A DNA stretch of 64,000 nt from Marivirga aurantiaca (GCF_016679925.1 NZ_JAEQBW010000008.1:1-64000); one strand, 5' to 3'. Shown: positions 37,901 through 45,881, numbered from the stretch's first letter. Made by a program: numbers and translations. Notes: a model not told the origin generated them from the sequence alone.

Positions 37901-39542
37901 ATTATTTTCTGATACACTCAATTTTAAAGTTTCCACCCTGGAAAGGGATATGGCAGCATTGAGGGTTTTGTATCAGACTGCCAATGGAGATTCATGGTCT
38001 TCCATTCAATGGGATACCACTGCTGTTGATCCCGCAAGTTGGAATAGTAGTCCTACAGACATAGTGGTCGAAAATAATCGTGTGGTAGAAGTAAATTTGC
38101 CCAATAATAATCTTTCAGGAGAGGTGCCTCAGCTTATTACAGAGATATTAGGGCTTAGAACGTTGGATTTGGCTAATAATGCAATTGTTGATATGGCTGA
38201 CTTAAGTGGAATGCCCTCTTTAACAGAGCTGGATATTAGTGGAAATGCACTGGGATATGAGGATCTTGAACCGAATATGAGTATAGCAGGATTATTATTC
38301 TCACCTCAAGCTAAACTTGGTGATCCACTAAGGGAAGAACTACCTGTTGGTTCTTCCTATGAAATGATCTATAGCATTGGAGGTACTGCTAATTCCTATC
38401 AGTGGCTTAGAAACGGACAGGCCGTTTCGGGTGCTGTTTCAGATAGTTTATTGATAGATTCGCTTTCATACCAGAATATGGGTTCTTACGAATTGATTAT
38501 TAAGAACGAAATTGTGAATTCAGTTAATCCTGACTTTGAACTGAGCACACATGTCATTGATCTTTTGGCAACTGCCAATGTGAATGGTCATGTGGCTGAT
38601 CTTAATAATATCCCCACTGAATCGGGTAATATGTTGATTTTTGGTATTACAACTGAGGGGGCTTTTGATACGGTTGCTTTTGCAAATAATCAGGTACTAT
38701 TGCCATTGGATGTAGGAGGTAATTATGAACTGAGCAATTTAGTGCTTGGTGATTATTTGATTTTTGTGAAACCAAACAAAGCAGAATATCCGGATTTACT
38801 CAATACCTACTGGACTAATACGATTGATTGGGATGATGCTGATACCCTCTTTTTGAGAAATAATATGGAAGATGTTGATGTAACCATCCAGGGAACTCCT
38901 CAACCCCTTTCTGGCACATCGGTTTTTTCAGGTTATTTAGAAGAAGAATTGGGCAATGAAACAGGAAGGGTATTACCAAGAGAAAGGGTGAGTGGGGCAG
39001 GGGTAAGCGTGAGAAGGATATCAACTTCAACCAAGGACATAACTGGATTTTCCAATAATGGGGAATTAATTGCCTATTTAGAAACAGATGAAAATGGAGA
39101 ATTCTCCTTTGAGGGTCTGGCAGCCGGGGAATACACAGTGAAAATTGACTATCCGGGAGTTCCAATGGATCAATCATCAGATTTGTCATTCACTCTTACG
39201 GGCGAAAATTCAGAAGCACTTGAAGTGGCGGCAGTGGTGGAAAATGGGGTTTGTAGTATTGAAACCATTAGATATACGGCAAATAAGCTTAAGAACCAAA
39301 AATATATCCAGGTGCATCCTAATCCTGTGGATGATCTGCTGACTATAATGATAAATGATGAACACTTTAATTCAATTACAATTCTGGATATAAATGGCCG
39401 GGTGATAGAGAGGGTTAATGAAGGTTTCCGCAAAAAAATGGTTGAAGTAATTGATATGTCTGCTTATGAGTCAGGTGTTTATGTATTGCAAGTGCTTTGG
39501 AAGAACGGAACAAGTAGTTCATCGAAAATAATTAAAAAGTAA
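31929..39542 (+). CDS. Giant multidomain cell-surface protein with T9SS sorting domain
   Basis: A 2537-residue secreted protein. In order: signal peptide (to about 22, ELKAQC); two blocks with D-x-F/Y-GDG motifs (DSFGDGWNG near 90, DPYGDGYSSG near 310); a long beta-rich middle; an IPT/TIG-like domain at about 1157-1240; VCBS/FG-GAP repeats at about 1335-1600 (DVNGDGFPDVII, DLNGDGEKDIVL); two FN3 domains (about 1611-1790); two short leucine-rich regions each followed by an Ig-like domain (about 1800-2215); carboxypeptidase-regulatory-like and CnaB-like domains; and a T9SS type A sorting domain (VHPNPVDD to IIKK, about 2460-2537). It is probably a surface adhesin or scaffold. The C-terminal 320 residues resemble the next protein. 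Confidence 0.88.
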   Translation: MKKLLFLTLCGICLLTVELKAQCIEGEVEIGIEVDASSESYAEEIYWRLVNNSTNATVEETQPAYLTNGQVDTVKVCLVENESYRLELYDSFGDGWNGAVYRLLYSDGFVLHQGTPTNGLEGENDLEESVVFSAGERLGDDCASPRKLETGIIYNVNTQQYTNNYTTNTLFDSGKEVIYEFVAPLSDVYRFLFTNIGDSVRTSMQLFDGCLDASPTRIDYDTTGLTMDTLSIEKDLAGGNTYFIVISNNPEFTGVDFTSGSLSVNFNSDPLNMNCANSVPLALNGTSVTGRLPENNFSGFTGLSLVDPYGDGYSSGEDSVFYSFSLAAAESIVVQLEGFRKEEKIFLELEKRNSCGEGSLLSYKRVVTMGEFGRFVFDDLTAGNYFVKLFPEDYSETKLFEISLRSVSDITTPVYQNCNNALLVESEFVCVECQPEIPITWLSYFNGTDSGLGTPCTQDSIFAANTADVWVKAKVPSGRNLIVETFGPHSDAFSSPDKVMETRWAAYIGQCGDLTEIFCSDSFEAHQYDTLVNLPADENVYIRLFDRNGDNSGEIGVRLFEPEALPYPNYNIEQNPTSLNLTLSSFYSPFEYGLIVSEDSFDTFLPTYPQFINGNATSYSITDLQPATQYFLKIWTQNGILSNSDTAIVQVKTAPYLISTVQSGDWNDSAVWEGGNIPVADSAVSIQHKVTVSPGSNITVEGLNIENTGDSVSAIGLFLNDADFTVNGDVLIMDQEFSTLADSMGIFIENQEVGVEKNFLVNGNFSMNKNAVNNYTQMLCYVKNTGGGINFSVGNNFYVTYQYSESIHQFPDDVYFEGATLNVGNEISFSNDTTQNYQPLNIRFQNSEVNVHRFNVLDSALNTSQKFNIIFSGNSQMNLTGDFSKQKGGLVKFLDNTSLNLVGTNYQSISGFDPSIGQDSTIINNLVLDNVLQDTEANPTSLRRKGAFSLDNTQNSNTVQLFINGEISFVNGVFVAMSFYEGSQAKLLMSSQSSVNNINGPNQDSFVRGRVDKIGVTDFTFPIGNEYGPRLIGLKNISALDNSSVFSMNAVGNHCLDSTFTVSGVSNIREEDFWLMEAELSENNITADIELLFNDFSAENITDLASLQLLTFDNGGNLGNGSLTANSFVVNYNFENGTQKTLGLGSLSAIENNFYQPLAIESISANVAKPGDALTIFYSSDDANNGDKVYLGDVQATTLSSTANSLTFEVPVGARSGEVLVYRANGKAIYSLVNLSISDVTSKTIVPQNYDSLTIIDNLNIATFGKSQFEISQIDNNIYSDIVASTGTDSLKIVKNIGGSMESDFVYLENTPTGLMYKIFSVAKSNLTNSLTSDLFAFYNLDNREGFLYLKNDGNGNFTLFNNPEEKGEGSRFNSPTFWDSNSDGYTDVSYSFLDPTDNFNAINTSNSESDCSVYGAGALVSRADQKQISSLLYGAFLEFPYNMTIYYVQEAGVIYIYDPYNNPAVTPGTFLASTSLSEFEKISVNNDDKSQIAAIDSVNNTLEVFDFYSNGTINRLDVSLGFKPGKMAIEDVNGDGFPDVIISDRNTADVYFYLNSQSGSFEQSIVINYGISNISDLDIADLNGDGEKDIVLLQENGNLSIAYYKPVNPAGAPVISSANITTTGFDLSWPTVPEASSYEILISLNNDSTASLATDSIFALTDSTLTFNAPVPFQTYYVFGRSINAAGDSSSYSSPLTVDLIPLNPPVINISDINSNGFNLNFDPVEGASSFEVFIGLSPDSLDSGNSFIIVNDTIFNFSAPEYSEKYYFYGRSIANAIDTSGFTAIDSVKLPVSNYLEQDSLALVSLYNSTNGVNWNNNENWLLGKVNTWNGITMAGDTVRSLALSNNQLEGELPDSIALLNFVTQMDFSLNTLTSLGGLDSLTAQLEELNVSGNNINFENLDNYISIPNFIYADQNYQYALISDTLVNLHSNSSFEIGATATSNQYQWYKNGDLIAGADNITFAIDSAQKSDEGLYYLEITNTDLPGLTLFSDTLNFKVSTLERDMAALRVLYQTANGDSWSSIQWDTTAVDPASWNSSPTDIVVENNRVVEVNLPNNNLSGEVPQLITEILGLRTLDLANNAIVDMADLSGMPSLTELDISGNALGYEDLEPNMSIAGLLFSPQAKLGDPLREELPVGSSYEMIYSIGGTANSYQWLRNGQAVSGAVSDSLLIDSLSYQNMGSYELIIKNEIVNSVNPDFELSTHVIDLLATANVNGHVADLNNIPTESGNMLIFGITTEGAFDTVAFANNQVLLPLDVGGNYELSNLVLGDYLIFVKPNKAEYPDLLNTYWTNTIDWDDADTLFLRNNMEDVDVTIQGTPQPLSGTSVFSGYLEEELGNETGRVLPRERVSGAGVSVRRISTSTKDITGFSNNGELIAYLETDENGEFSFEGLAAGEYTVKIDYPGVPMDQSSDLSFTLTGENSEALEVAAVVENGVCSIETIRYTANKLKNQKYIQVHPNPVDDLLTIMINDEHFNSITILDINGRVIERVNEGFRKKMVEVIDMSAYESGVYVLQVLWKNGTSSSSKIIKK

Positions 39543-39631
39543 CAGTATTTCTTGACAAATTATTGGAGAAAACACTCTGATATTCTTTAATTCTCTATAT
39601 TTATTTTGGGGATTACTAAATTTTGCAAATA

Positions 39632-42600
39632 ATGAAAAATCTCAATTACTTATCCATGAGGACTACTTTTTTCTTGCTGCTGTTTTTTTCTTTTCATTGG
39701 GATTCAAATGCACAATCATTAATCAAGTATGAAGCCAGTCAGGCTGGGCAATCCACTGTTTCCGATCAGCCTGTCAGAACAATCACTTCACATCAATATA
39801 ATTCGAATAGAATAGACAATGAAGTGTCAAGGGAAAAGGCAGGAGTTTTATCTCATAGCTCTAAGAGTAATTTAGTAGATTCTTTGGCACTGGTAGATTT
39901 ATATCTTGCCACTAATCCGGGAGATTCGACATGGTTTAATCAAAGTGGGTGGCTAACGGCTCCTCTTAATGAATGGTATGGAATTGGTTTTGATGCAGCT
40001 GGAAGGGTGAATTACCTGGACTTAAATAATAATAACTTAACGGGCACTTTACCGACTAGCTTGGCCGATCTTTCAGCTATTGAACAATTGTACTTTTATG
40101 TGAACCCTAATTTGAGTGGTGATCTGTTTGCTATTCTAACCAACTACCCGAACTTACAGCGAGTTTCAGCACACGATTGCGCTTTCACCGGTACAATTCT
40201 TCCGGAAATTTTTCAGGATTCTTTAAGGGAACTAAGGTTGTTTAATAATCAGTTTAGTGGTTCAATACCTGCTGAAGTAGCCAATGCTCCTTTGATGGAT
40301 CAATTTAATTTTAGCAATAATAATTTAGACGGAAATATTCCTAACGAAATCACAGGTTTATCCAGGCTTTTTGATTTATCCCTTGATCAAAACAATCTCA
40401 ATGGAGAAATTCCTTCGGAAATAGGAAATCTGGATAGTTTATTATTTCTCAACCTGTCTGGCAATTCACTCATAGGTTCAATACCTAATTCTATTGGCTC
40501 TTTGGAGAAACTCACCAGATTAGGACTGGGAGAGAATCAGCTTTCAGGCACCATTCCTACTGAAATAGGCCAGCTATCAAATCTGAGAGAGTTGTTTCTT
40601 AACCAAAATCAATTGACCGGGGAGGTACCCGCTTCACTGGAAAACCTGAATGCATTGGAAATTTTTATCCTCTACCAGAACAAATTGGAAGGTTCATTGC
40701 CCGATATTCTACATTTGCCAGCCTTAAGAGAGTTTGATGTGTATGGGAATGGTAAACTTTTTGTGGAAATACCTGATGATTTAGCTTCACTTACCAACCT
40801 AAGAACTTTTGCTATTGGTGCTACTGTAGCGAACAAGGGAGATTTTCCTGAAGGATTTTATCAACTGGTTAACCTTACCAGACTTGATCTTGGAGGTCAA
40901 AGATTTACAGGTTCCCTGTCAGACAATGTGGCCAATTGGACTAGTTTGGACAATATTTTTTTATGGCAAAATGAATTAACTGGTGATTTGCCTGAAGCAT
41001 TTCTCAACATTGATGCACTTAGAGTGGTTGATATTTCCCAAAACAAAATTGTCAATATCCCTGATTTCTCGGCAACTTCCTTGCAGCAACTTTTCGTGGT
41101 AGGTAATAATTTGAGTTTTAACAGCCTTGTTCCTAATTTAAATTTACCTGAATTTATTTTTAAAAATCAAAATAGAATTGGGGAAGATCAGGATATACAA
41201 TTAACACTTGGTGAATCTATTGACCTGACAAGTGAAGTGCAAACAGAAGGAGAAGGAAGCTACTTTTGGGTTTTTAATAATGATACAATAGTGGTCAACC
41301 AGGCAACTTTAACTGTTAGTAATTTTAATTTATCCAAAGCAGGAAGCTACAGTTATGTAGGGATGCATCCTTTAATTCCGGATTTTTTTATTAGGTCAGG
41401 ATTTATCAACTTAAAACCCGAAATAGAAGCAAGGAGTTGGTATGTTGATAATAGGCCCGGAAAAACAAGAGATTTCAATTCCTTATATCAGGCAATTTAT
41501 GCCTCTAATGCCAATGATACTATTTATGTTTCAGGTTCTCCACAAGCCTATGATACTCCCGGGGGCTTATTGCTCAACTCCCCCAGGGTAATTTTAGGGC
41601 CGGGATACTTTTTGGAAGATAATCCGGGTAATCAATTTAATACAAAACCTGCAGTTGTTGCCGATCCACTGACCATAAATGAAGGAGCAAGTGGCTCTCA
41701 AGTGTATGGACTAAGTTTTGAGGCACCCATACGTTTGAACAATACTTTCTTTACTGAGGGGGACACCCTCAGAGATGTAAGCTTTATTGGTAACAGATTT
41801 TTGCCAGGTAGTAATTTTGGTTTTGTAAGCCATATTGATGGTTTGGTATTTAAAGGGAATTACAATTCTATATTTGCTTTCTACAGTACCGATGAGCCCG
41901 GAGCGCAAAGTGGGCTTTATGCCCATTATAAGAATTTCGATGTTTCAAATAACATTAACATCAGAATTAGACCATTTAATTTTCAATTTTCCGCAAGCCA
42001 AGCTAATAATGCCATGGAAAATATACTTTTCTCCAATAATATTATTGATACTATAGCCAATATCAATGATGCTGTTTTTGAAGATAATATTATCAAAGCA
42101 CATTCTTCAGATGGAAACACATTTATTGGTAATGTGGATTATGATGAAAGTTTATTTGTAAATGCTTCAGGTAGCCTTGCCATTGATAACGATTACAAAC
42201 TCATTGATGAAAGCCTCAGTAAGGGCCCTTTTTCAGGAGACCAGCCTTATGTATTAAGTGGCTTACCTCCTGTTCCTTCTATTTATGATATAATTATTGG
42301 GCCAAGATTGTCGGCCAGAGTTTTTGCAAAAACACAGGATGGTAACAATATAAATAGACTACGATATCTTTACCTACGAAATAATTCAGGATCTAATGCT
42401 TTTAATGTTTTTGGATTTACACCAACTGATAATCTTGATGTTGAGTTTCTTCCGAACCGAAGTAGCTTAACTCCCAATGAGAGTTATGAGATAGTGATGG
42501 TGGCTATTGATGCCAGCGGTAAAAGAAGTCATCGAACTTACGTACCTTATACTGCAATAGCAGCTAGTTTATCGGGTAAGGTTGTGGATATAAATGCCTC

Positions 42601-43534
42601 GGATGTGACCAGTGGTAATGTCAAATTATTTGCAGTTAATCCATTTGCCAATAAGTATGACACTGCGGCAGTACAGTCATTGAATGGTAGCAATAGCTTT
42701 AATTTTGAAAACATGATATTAGGGGATTACATTATCCTTGCCGACCCTTCAAAAAGCGCATATCCTGATTTGATACCGACTTATCTGGGCAATACGATTG
42801 ATTGGAAGGTAGCTGATACATTGTTTTTGCAATCTGATATTGAGAACATTACAATTGAGGTTGAAAAAATTCCAACCCCTTCTTCTGAACCACAACCGGG
42901 GAGTGTAAGTGGTTTCTTTGAGGAGGAGTTTGAAGAAGCAGATTCTTCTTTAAGGGTTTTGCCGAGGGAAAGAGTGAGTGGTGCAGGAGTGAGTGTAAGG
43001 CGTATATCTACTTCTACCCGCTTGGGCAGTCAATCGCTGAGGCTAATGGAAGACGATTATGAACTAGTGGCATTTGCGACCACAGATGAAAATGGAACCT
43101 ATCAATTGCCCAACTTACCACAGGGTGATTATACCATCCATTTTGAATATCCTGGCGTGGAAATCAGTGAAACAGCAGATATAGCCTTTAGTATTAGCCA
43201 AGGTCAATCAGAACAGATTGAAATTACCGCGGAAGTGGTTGATGGTCTTATTTCTGTTACCCAGGTGGTGATAACAAGTATTGCTGAGCAGAAACCTACT
43301 ACTATTAAAGTTTTTCCTAATCCGGCTCGTACATATATCAATTTCTTAATTGAAAGCCCGGCAAAGGATTATAAGCTAAGCATTCTTGATGTTAATGGAA
43401 GAACGGTAAAAGAAATTCCGAAGACCAATATTAGTAAGTCAGTGAATATTCAGGATTTGCCCGGGGGAATTTATCTGCTGAAGTTACAGGACAATAATGG
43501 CAATTATTATATTTCCAAGTTAAGCAAGCAGTAA
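39632..43534 (+). CDS. LRR / beta-helix cell-surface protein with T9SS sorting domain
   Basis: A 1300-residue secreted protein starting at ATG 39632 (TTG 39623 is less likely). Signal peptide to about 30 (SNAQS); leucine-rich repeats at about 80-480 of the plant type, with the consensus LxGxIPxxIGxLxxLxxLxLxxNxL; an Ig-like domain at about 510-590; a stretch resembling a right-handed beta-helix (about 600-865, LYQAIYASNANDTIYVSG, FSNNIIDTIANIN); regulatory and CnaB-like domains; and a T9SS type A sorting domain (VFPNPARTYINF to KLSKQ). It follows the first giant by 89 bases, same strand. Role probably in binding at the cell surface. Confidence 0.87.
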   Translation: MKNLNYLSMRTTFFLLLFFSFHWDSNAQSLIKYEASQAGQSTVSDQPVRTITSHQYNSNRIDNEVSREKAGVLSHSSKSNLVDSLALVDLYLATNPGDSTWFNQSGWLTAPLNEWYGIGFDAAGRVNYLDLNNNNLTGTLPTSLADLSAIEQLYFYVNPNLSGDLFAILTNYPNLQRVSAHDCAFTGTILPEIFQDSLRELRLFNNQFSGSIPAEVANAPLMDQFNFSNNNLDGNIPNEITGLSRLFDLSLDQNNLNGEIPSEIGNLDSLLFLNLSGNSLIGSIPNSIGSLEKLTRLGLGENQLSGTIPTEIGQLSNLRELFLNQNQLTGEVPASLENLNALEIFILYQNKLEGSLPDILHLPALREFDVYGNGKLFVEIPDDLASLTNLRTFAIGATVANKGDFPEGFYQLVNLTRLDLGGQRFTGSLSDNVANWTSLDNIFLWQNELTGDLPEAFLNIDALRVVDISQNKIVNIPDFSATSLQQLFVVGNNLSFNSLVPNLNLPEFIFKNQNRIGEDQDIQLTLGESIDLTSEVQTEGEGSYFWVFNNDTIVVNQATLTVSNFNLSKAGSYSYVGMHPLIPDFFIRSGFINLKPEIEARSWYVDNRPGKTRDFNSLYQAIYASNANDTIYVSGSPQAYDTPGGLLLNSPRVILGPGYFLEDNPGNQFNTKPAVVADPLTINEGASGSQVYGLSFEAPIRLNNTFFTEGDTLRDVSFIGNRFLPGSNFGFVSHIDGLVFKGNYNSIFAFYSTDEPGAQSGLYAHYKNFDVSNNINIRIRPFNFQFSASQANNAMENILFSNNIIDTIANINDAVFEDNIIKAHSSDGNTFIGNVDYDESLFVNASGSLAIDNDYKLIDESLSKGPFSGDQPYVLSGLPPVPSIYDIIIGPRLSARVFAKTQDGNNINRLRYLYLRNNSGSNAFNVFGFTPTDNLDVEFLPNRSSLTPNESYEIVMVAIDASGKRSHRTYVPYTAIAASLSGKVVDINASDVTSGNVKLFAVNPFANKYDTAAVQSLNGSNSFNFENMILGDYIILADPSKSAYPDLIPTYLGNTIDWKVADTLFLQSDIENITIEVEKIPTPSSEPQPGSVSGFFEEEFEEADSSLRVLPRERVSGAGVSVRRISTSTRLGSQSLRLMEDDYELVAFATTDENGTYQLPNLPQGDYTIHFEYPGVEISETADIAFSISQGQSEQIEITAEVVDGLISVTQVVITSIAEQKPTTIKVFPNPARTYINFLIESPAKDYKLSILDVNGRTVKEIPKTNISKSVNIQDLPGGIYLLKLQDNNGNYYISKLSKQ

Positions 43535-43535
43535 G

Positions 43536-44009
43536 TCAGAATACAAAAGAAAAAGGAAATAGATCACTGGGACTATTGATTAAGATAAAATTACCAAAGG
43601 CATCAGTAAAGAGCAATTCAAAGCTTTGTTGATGCCTTTTTTCAAACTCTAACATAACCTGACGGCAACCACCGCATGGAGGGGCGCTTTGTAAACTTTC
43701 CTCACCGGCTTTAGTGGCACATATGGCTATTCTTACAAATTTCTCTTTCGGAGCCTGTATGCCAGCCCGGTACATGGCCACTCTTTCTGCACATAAACCC
43801 GCAGGGAAAGCAGCATTTTCCTGGTTGGTACCAGTGATGATTTCACCATTGGCCAACTCAATGGCACTCCCCACTGTGAAATGAGAGTAAGGCGAATGTG
43901 AATGTTGTCGTGCTTCCAAAGCTTTTTCCCACAATACTTTGTAGGTATCTGGCAAAGCTTCTAAAGACTCAAACTTTTTATAGGGGATATTTAAATTAAG
44001 ATTTTCCAA
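43536..44009 (-). CDS. cdd: Cytidine deaminase
   Basis: A 157-residue homotetrameric-type enzyme that deaminates cytidine and deoxycytidine for pyrimidine salvage. The zinc site is clear: Cys73-Ala-Glu75 (GLCAERVAM) and Cys112/Cys115 (APPCGGCRQVM). HSPYSHFTVGSAI is the substrate-binding start of the fold. It converges with the LRR gene, with one base between the stops. A deoC gene for deoxyribose catabolism lies 1.2 kb away on the same strand but is not adjacent. Confidence 0.95.
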   Translation of the reverse strand: MENLNLNIPYKKFESLEALPDTYKVLWEKALEARQHSHSPYSHFTVGSAIELANGEIITGTNQENAAFPAGLCAERVAMYRAGIQAPKEKFVRIAICATKAGEESLQSAPPCGGCRQVMLEFEKRHQQSFELLFTDAFGNFILINSPSDLFPFSFVF

Positions 44010-44099
44010 GGGTATTTATTTTTTGATGAATGGCTTAAAACTAAAATATGCAATAAAACACTATTGCACCTTGCTGTCTAAAGCCTTTTTCCAGCATTT

Positions 44100-44134
44100 C
44101 CCCCATTATTCATTCTTTAAATGAATAATGGGGG
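44100..44134. repeat. Perfect 15-bp hairpin in a divergent intergenic region
   Basis: CCCCCATTATTCATT (44100-44114) and its exact reverse complement (44120-44134) around the loop CTTTA. It lies between the divergent cdd (start 44009) and lipoprotein (start 44227) genes, where a terminator is not expected; there is no T-run on either side. It may be an operator or a 5'-leader structure. Confidence 0.6.
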
Positions 44135-44226
44135 TTAAATATACAATTACCTTACATATAAGTTTAATTTTTTTTAATGAAGTATTAAAAACACAATATT
44201 TACACCTTGAAACGTTAATTCATTCT

Positions 44227-44622
44227 ATGCTACGTAAAATTTTTATTTTCATATTTGGGAGTTTAGTAATAGTATCTTGTTCTAAAAAACAAGTTAGCCA
44301 ATCAGGGTATCAGAATCAACAACAGCATCCCTCCAGCCTAAATCCTGAGGAAACAGGCAGAAATTACGGAAGGGCGCCTCAAAAGGAGCAAAGAGTGTTT
44401 TTCGGACTTTTCAAGAAGAAGAAAAAAACTGCATTTGGAGATCAGTTGATCGTGGAATACGAACAACGTATGAAGAGAAATGCCAAAGAAGCTAAAAAGA
44501 AGGAGAAGGAAATGCAGAAGCCACAATATTCAGATCCTTCCTACTTTGGACATAAAAGAAAACCCAAGAAAAGATCACCGGATAAAATGAAGTTTTGTAA
44601 GGAGTGTGGCATTAGGCATTAG
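44227..44622 (+). CDS. Small basic lipoprotein with C-terminal CxxC
   Basis: A 131-residue protein. ATG 44227 is chosen because it opens a lipoprotein signal (MLRKIFIFIFGSLVIVSC, lipobox Cys18); upstream frame has no such feature. The mature part is short, with a Gln/Ser-rich linker, lysine clusters (LFKKKKKTAF, RNAKEAKKKEKEMQ) and a C-terminal MKFCKECGIRH with a CxxC pair that could bind metal or form a disulfide. I do not recognise a characterised family. It is 64 bases before the next gene, which has its own promoter. Confidence 0.65.
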   Translation: MLRKIFIFIFGSLVIVSCSKKQVSQSGYQNQQQHPSSLNPEETGRNYGRAPQKEQRVFFGLFKKKKKTAFGDQLIVEYEQRMKRNAKEAKKKEKEMQKPQYSDPSYFGHKRKPKKRSPDKMKFCKECGIRH

Positions 44623-44637
44623 GATTTTTTGAATTAA

Positions 44638-44671
44638 TTTGTTCCGTTTTTATTATTATGCCCTATCTTTG
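44638..44671 (+). promoter_or_regulatory. Bacteroidota promoter for the 44686 gene
   Basis: TTTG (44638-44641), 22 bp spacer, TATCTTTG (44664-44671): a full match to TTTG-N(about 20)-TAnnTTTG. Transcription would start near 44678, about 8 bases before the ATG. Confidence 0.7.
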
Positions 44672-44685
44672 TCAAAACTGAATAG

Positions 44686-45189
44686 ATGAAGCGTAAATTT
44701 TTTCCTTTTGATAAAAACTATTTATTAGAGCAGGCTCAGCTCGAAATAAAAAATGATTTACTCAATCAATTGGTGCAAATGGTAAAGGAAATTTATCTCT
44801 TACGATACAATCCTCTGGGCTTGATGGATGCTTCGGTTGAAAAGATTCTCTGCACAGAAAATTATCATTTAGAGGAACTTGCAGAGCTTTATGAGCAAAT
44901 GGCTGGTGTCTATCGATATAAGTTTAGCTCCAATCAATTGGAATTATTATTTGACGGAAGGGATCATATAGAAAAATATGAAGATGACTGGAGGGAAGCT
45001 TTTTTCAATTGGGTGAAGGAATTTTCCAAATCTAAAAACTTTCTAAAAGCAGTTTTGGAAACAGCAATATTCTTTCCTGAAGACAGACAGTCGCAGTTAG
45101 CCTTTAGCCGCCTCAAGAATTTTATATCTGAGCAATTCGGATTGAAGATCTATAAGTACAGGGGGATTGTGCCCATGAAAATTGCTTAA
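44686..45189 (+). CDS. Conserved hypothetical protein, 167 aa
   Basis: I do not recognise a family. It is a soluble, helical, charged protein (MKRKFFPFDKNYLLEQAQLEI, YEDDWREAFFNWVKEFSKS) with no signal peptide, membrane span or catalytic motif that I can name. Support for its being real comes from a full promoter match directly upstream, its protein-like composition and the lack of overlap with other genes. It ends 20 bases before the end of the convergent deoC gene. Confidence 0.7.
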   Translation: MKRKFFPFDKNYLLEQAQLEIKNDLLNQLVQMVKEIYLLRYNPLGLMDASVEKILCTENYHLEELAELYEQMAGVYRYKFSSNQLELLFDGRDHIEKYEDDWREAFFNWVKEFSKSKNFLKAVLETAIFFPEDRQSQLAFSRLKNFISEQFGLKIYKYRGIVPMKIA

Positions 45190-45209
45190 ATAATTTTGTG
45201 GCATGTTTC

Positions 45210-45857
45210 CTAAGCCTTTAATAGACCCGGCCCATTTGAAGTCCCTATTCTGTCGGCTCCGGCCTCAATGAGTGCCAATGCTTGTTCATAAGTTTTAATA
45301 CCACCACTGGCTTTTATGCCTACTTGCTCAGGTAAGGATTTCCTCATGAGCAAAATATCTTCCACTTTAGCTCCTTCGGGAGCAAAACCGGTAGAAGTTT
45401 TCACAAAGTCAGCTCCTGCATCTGCTGATATTTTACAAAGCTCAACTATTTCCGTATTATTGAGATAAGCAGTTTCAATAATTACTTTAAGCACTTTTCC
45501 ATGCTCATGAGCTATTTTGCCAAGCTTTGCAATTTCTATTTTTGGCCATATCATCTCTGATTTTACGGCAGATATATTAATGACCAAATCCAACTCGTCA
45601 GCCCCATCTTGTATAGCCTGCTGCATTTCTGCTTCTTTGGTTTGGCTCATTTGGTATCCAAGTGGAAACCCAATCACAGTTACCAGTTGAATCGAAGCCT
45701 TTCCAATGTCTCTTTTTGCTTTTTTCACCCAAAATGGGGGAACACAAATCCCATATAACTCACTTTCTTGTGCTTCGATCACTAATTTCTCTATTTCATT
45801 GGAGGTAACTGTCGGTTTTAGATTAGTATGTTCAATGTATTTTTGTATATTTCTCAT
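45210..45857 (-). CDS. deoC: Deoxyribose-phosphate aldolase
   Basis: A 215-residue class I aldolase that splits 2-deoxyribose 5-phosphate into acetaldehyde and glyceraldehyde 3-phosphate. The Schiff-base Lys153 is in FVKTSTGFAP, with Asp90 (DELDLVIN) and Lys182 (IKASGGI) completing the active site. The start MRNIQKYIEHTNLKP fits the family. It is transcribed divergently from the retropepsin/PDZ gene with only 24 bases between the two start codons. No other deo genes lie next to it. Confidence 0.95.
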   Translation of the reverse strand: MRNIQKYIEHTNLKPTVTSNEIEKLVIEAQESELYGICVPPFWVKKAKRDIGKASIQLVTVIGFPLGYQMSQTKEAEMQQAIQDGADELDLVINISAVKSEMIWPKIEIAKLGKIAHEHGKVLKVIIETAYLNNTEIVELCKISADAGADFVKTSTGFAPEGAKVEDILLMRKSLPEQVGIKASGGIKTYEQALALIEAGADRIGTSNGPGLLKA

Positions 45858-45881
45858 ATTCCTTGTATTAATTAAATCTCT

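Noticed and set aside
38815-39189. Minus-strand frame of 124 aa opposite the first T9SS giant
   Set aside because: It lies antisense within a coding region with clear domains; its residues are low in complexity and it has no family marks or upstream signals.
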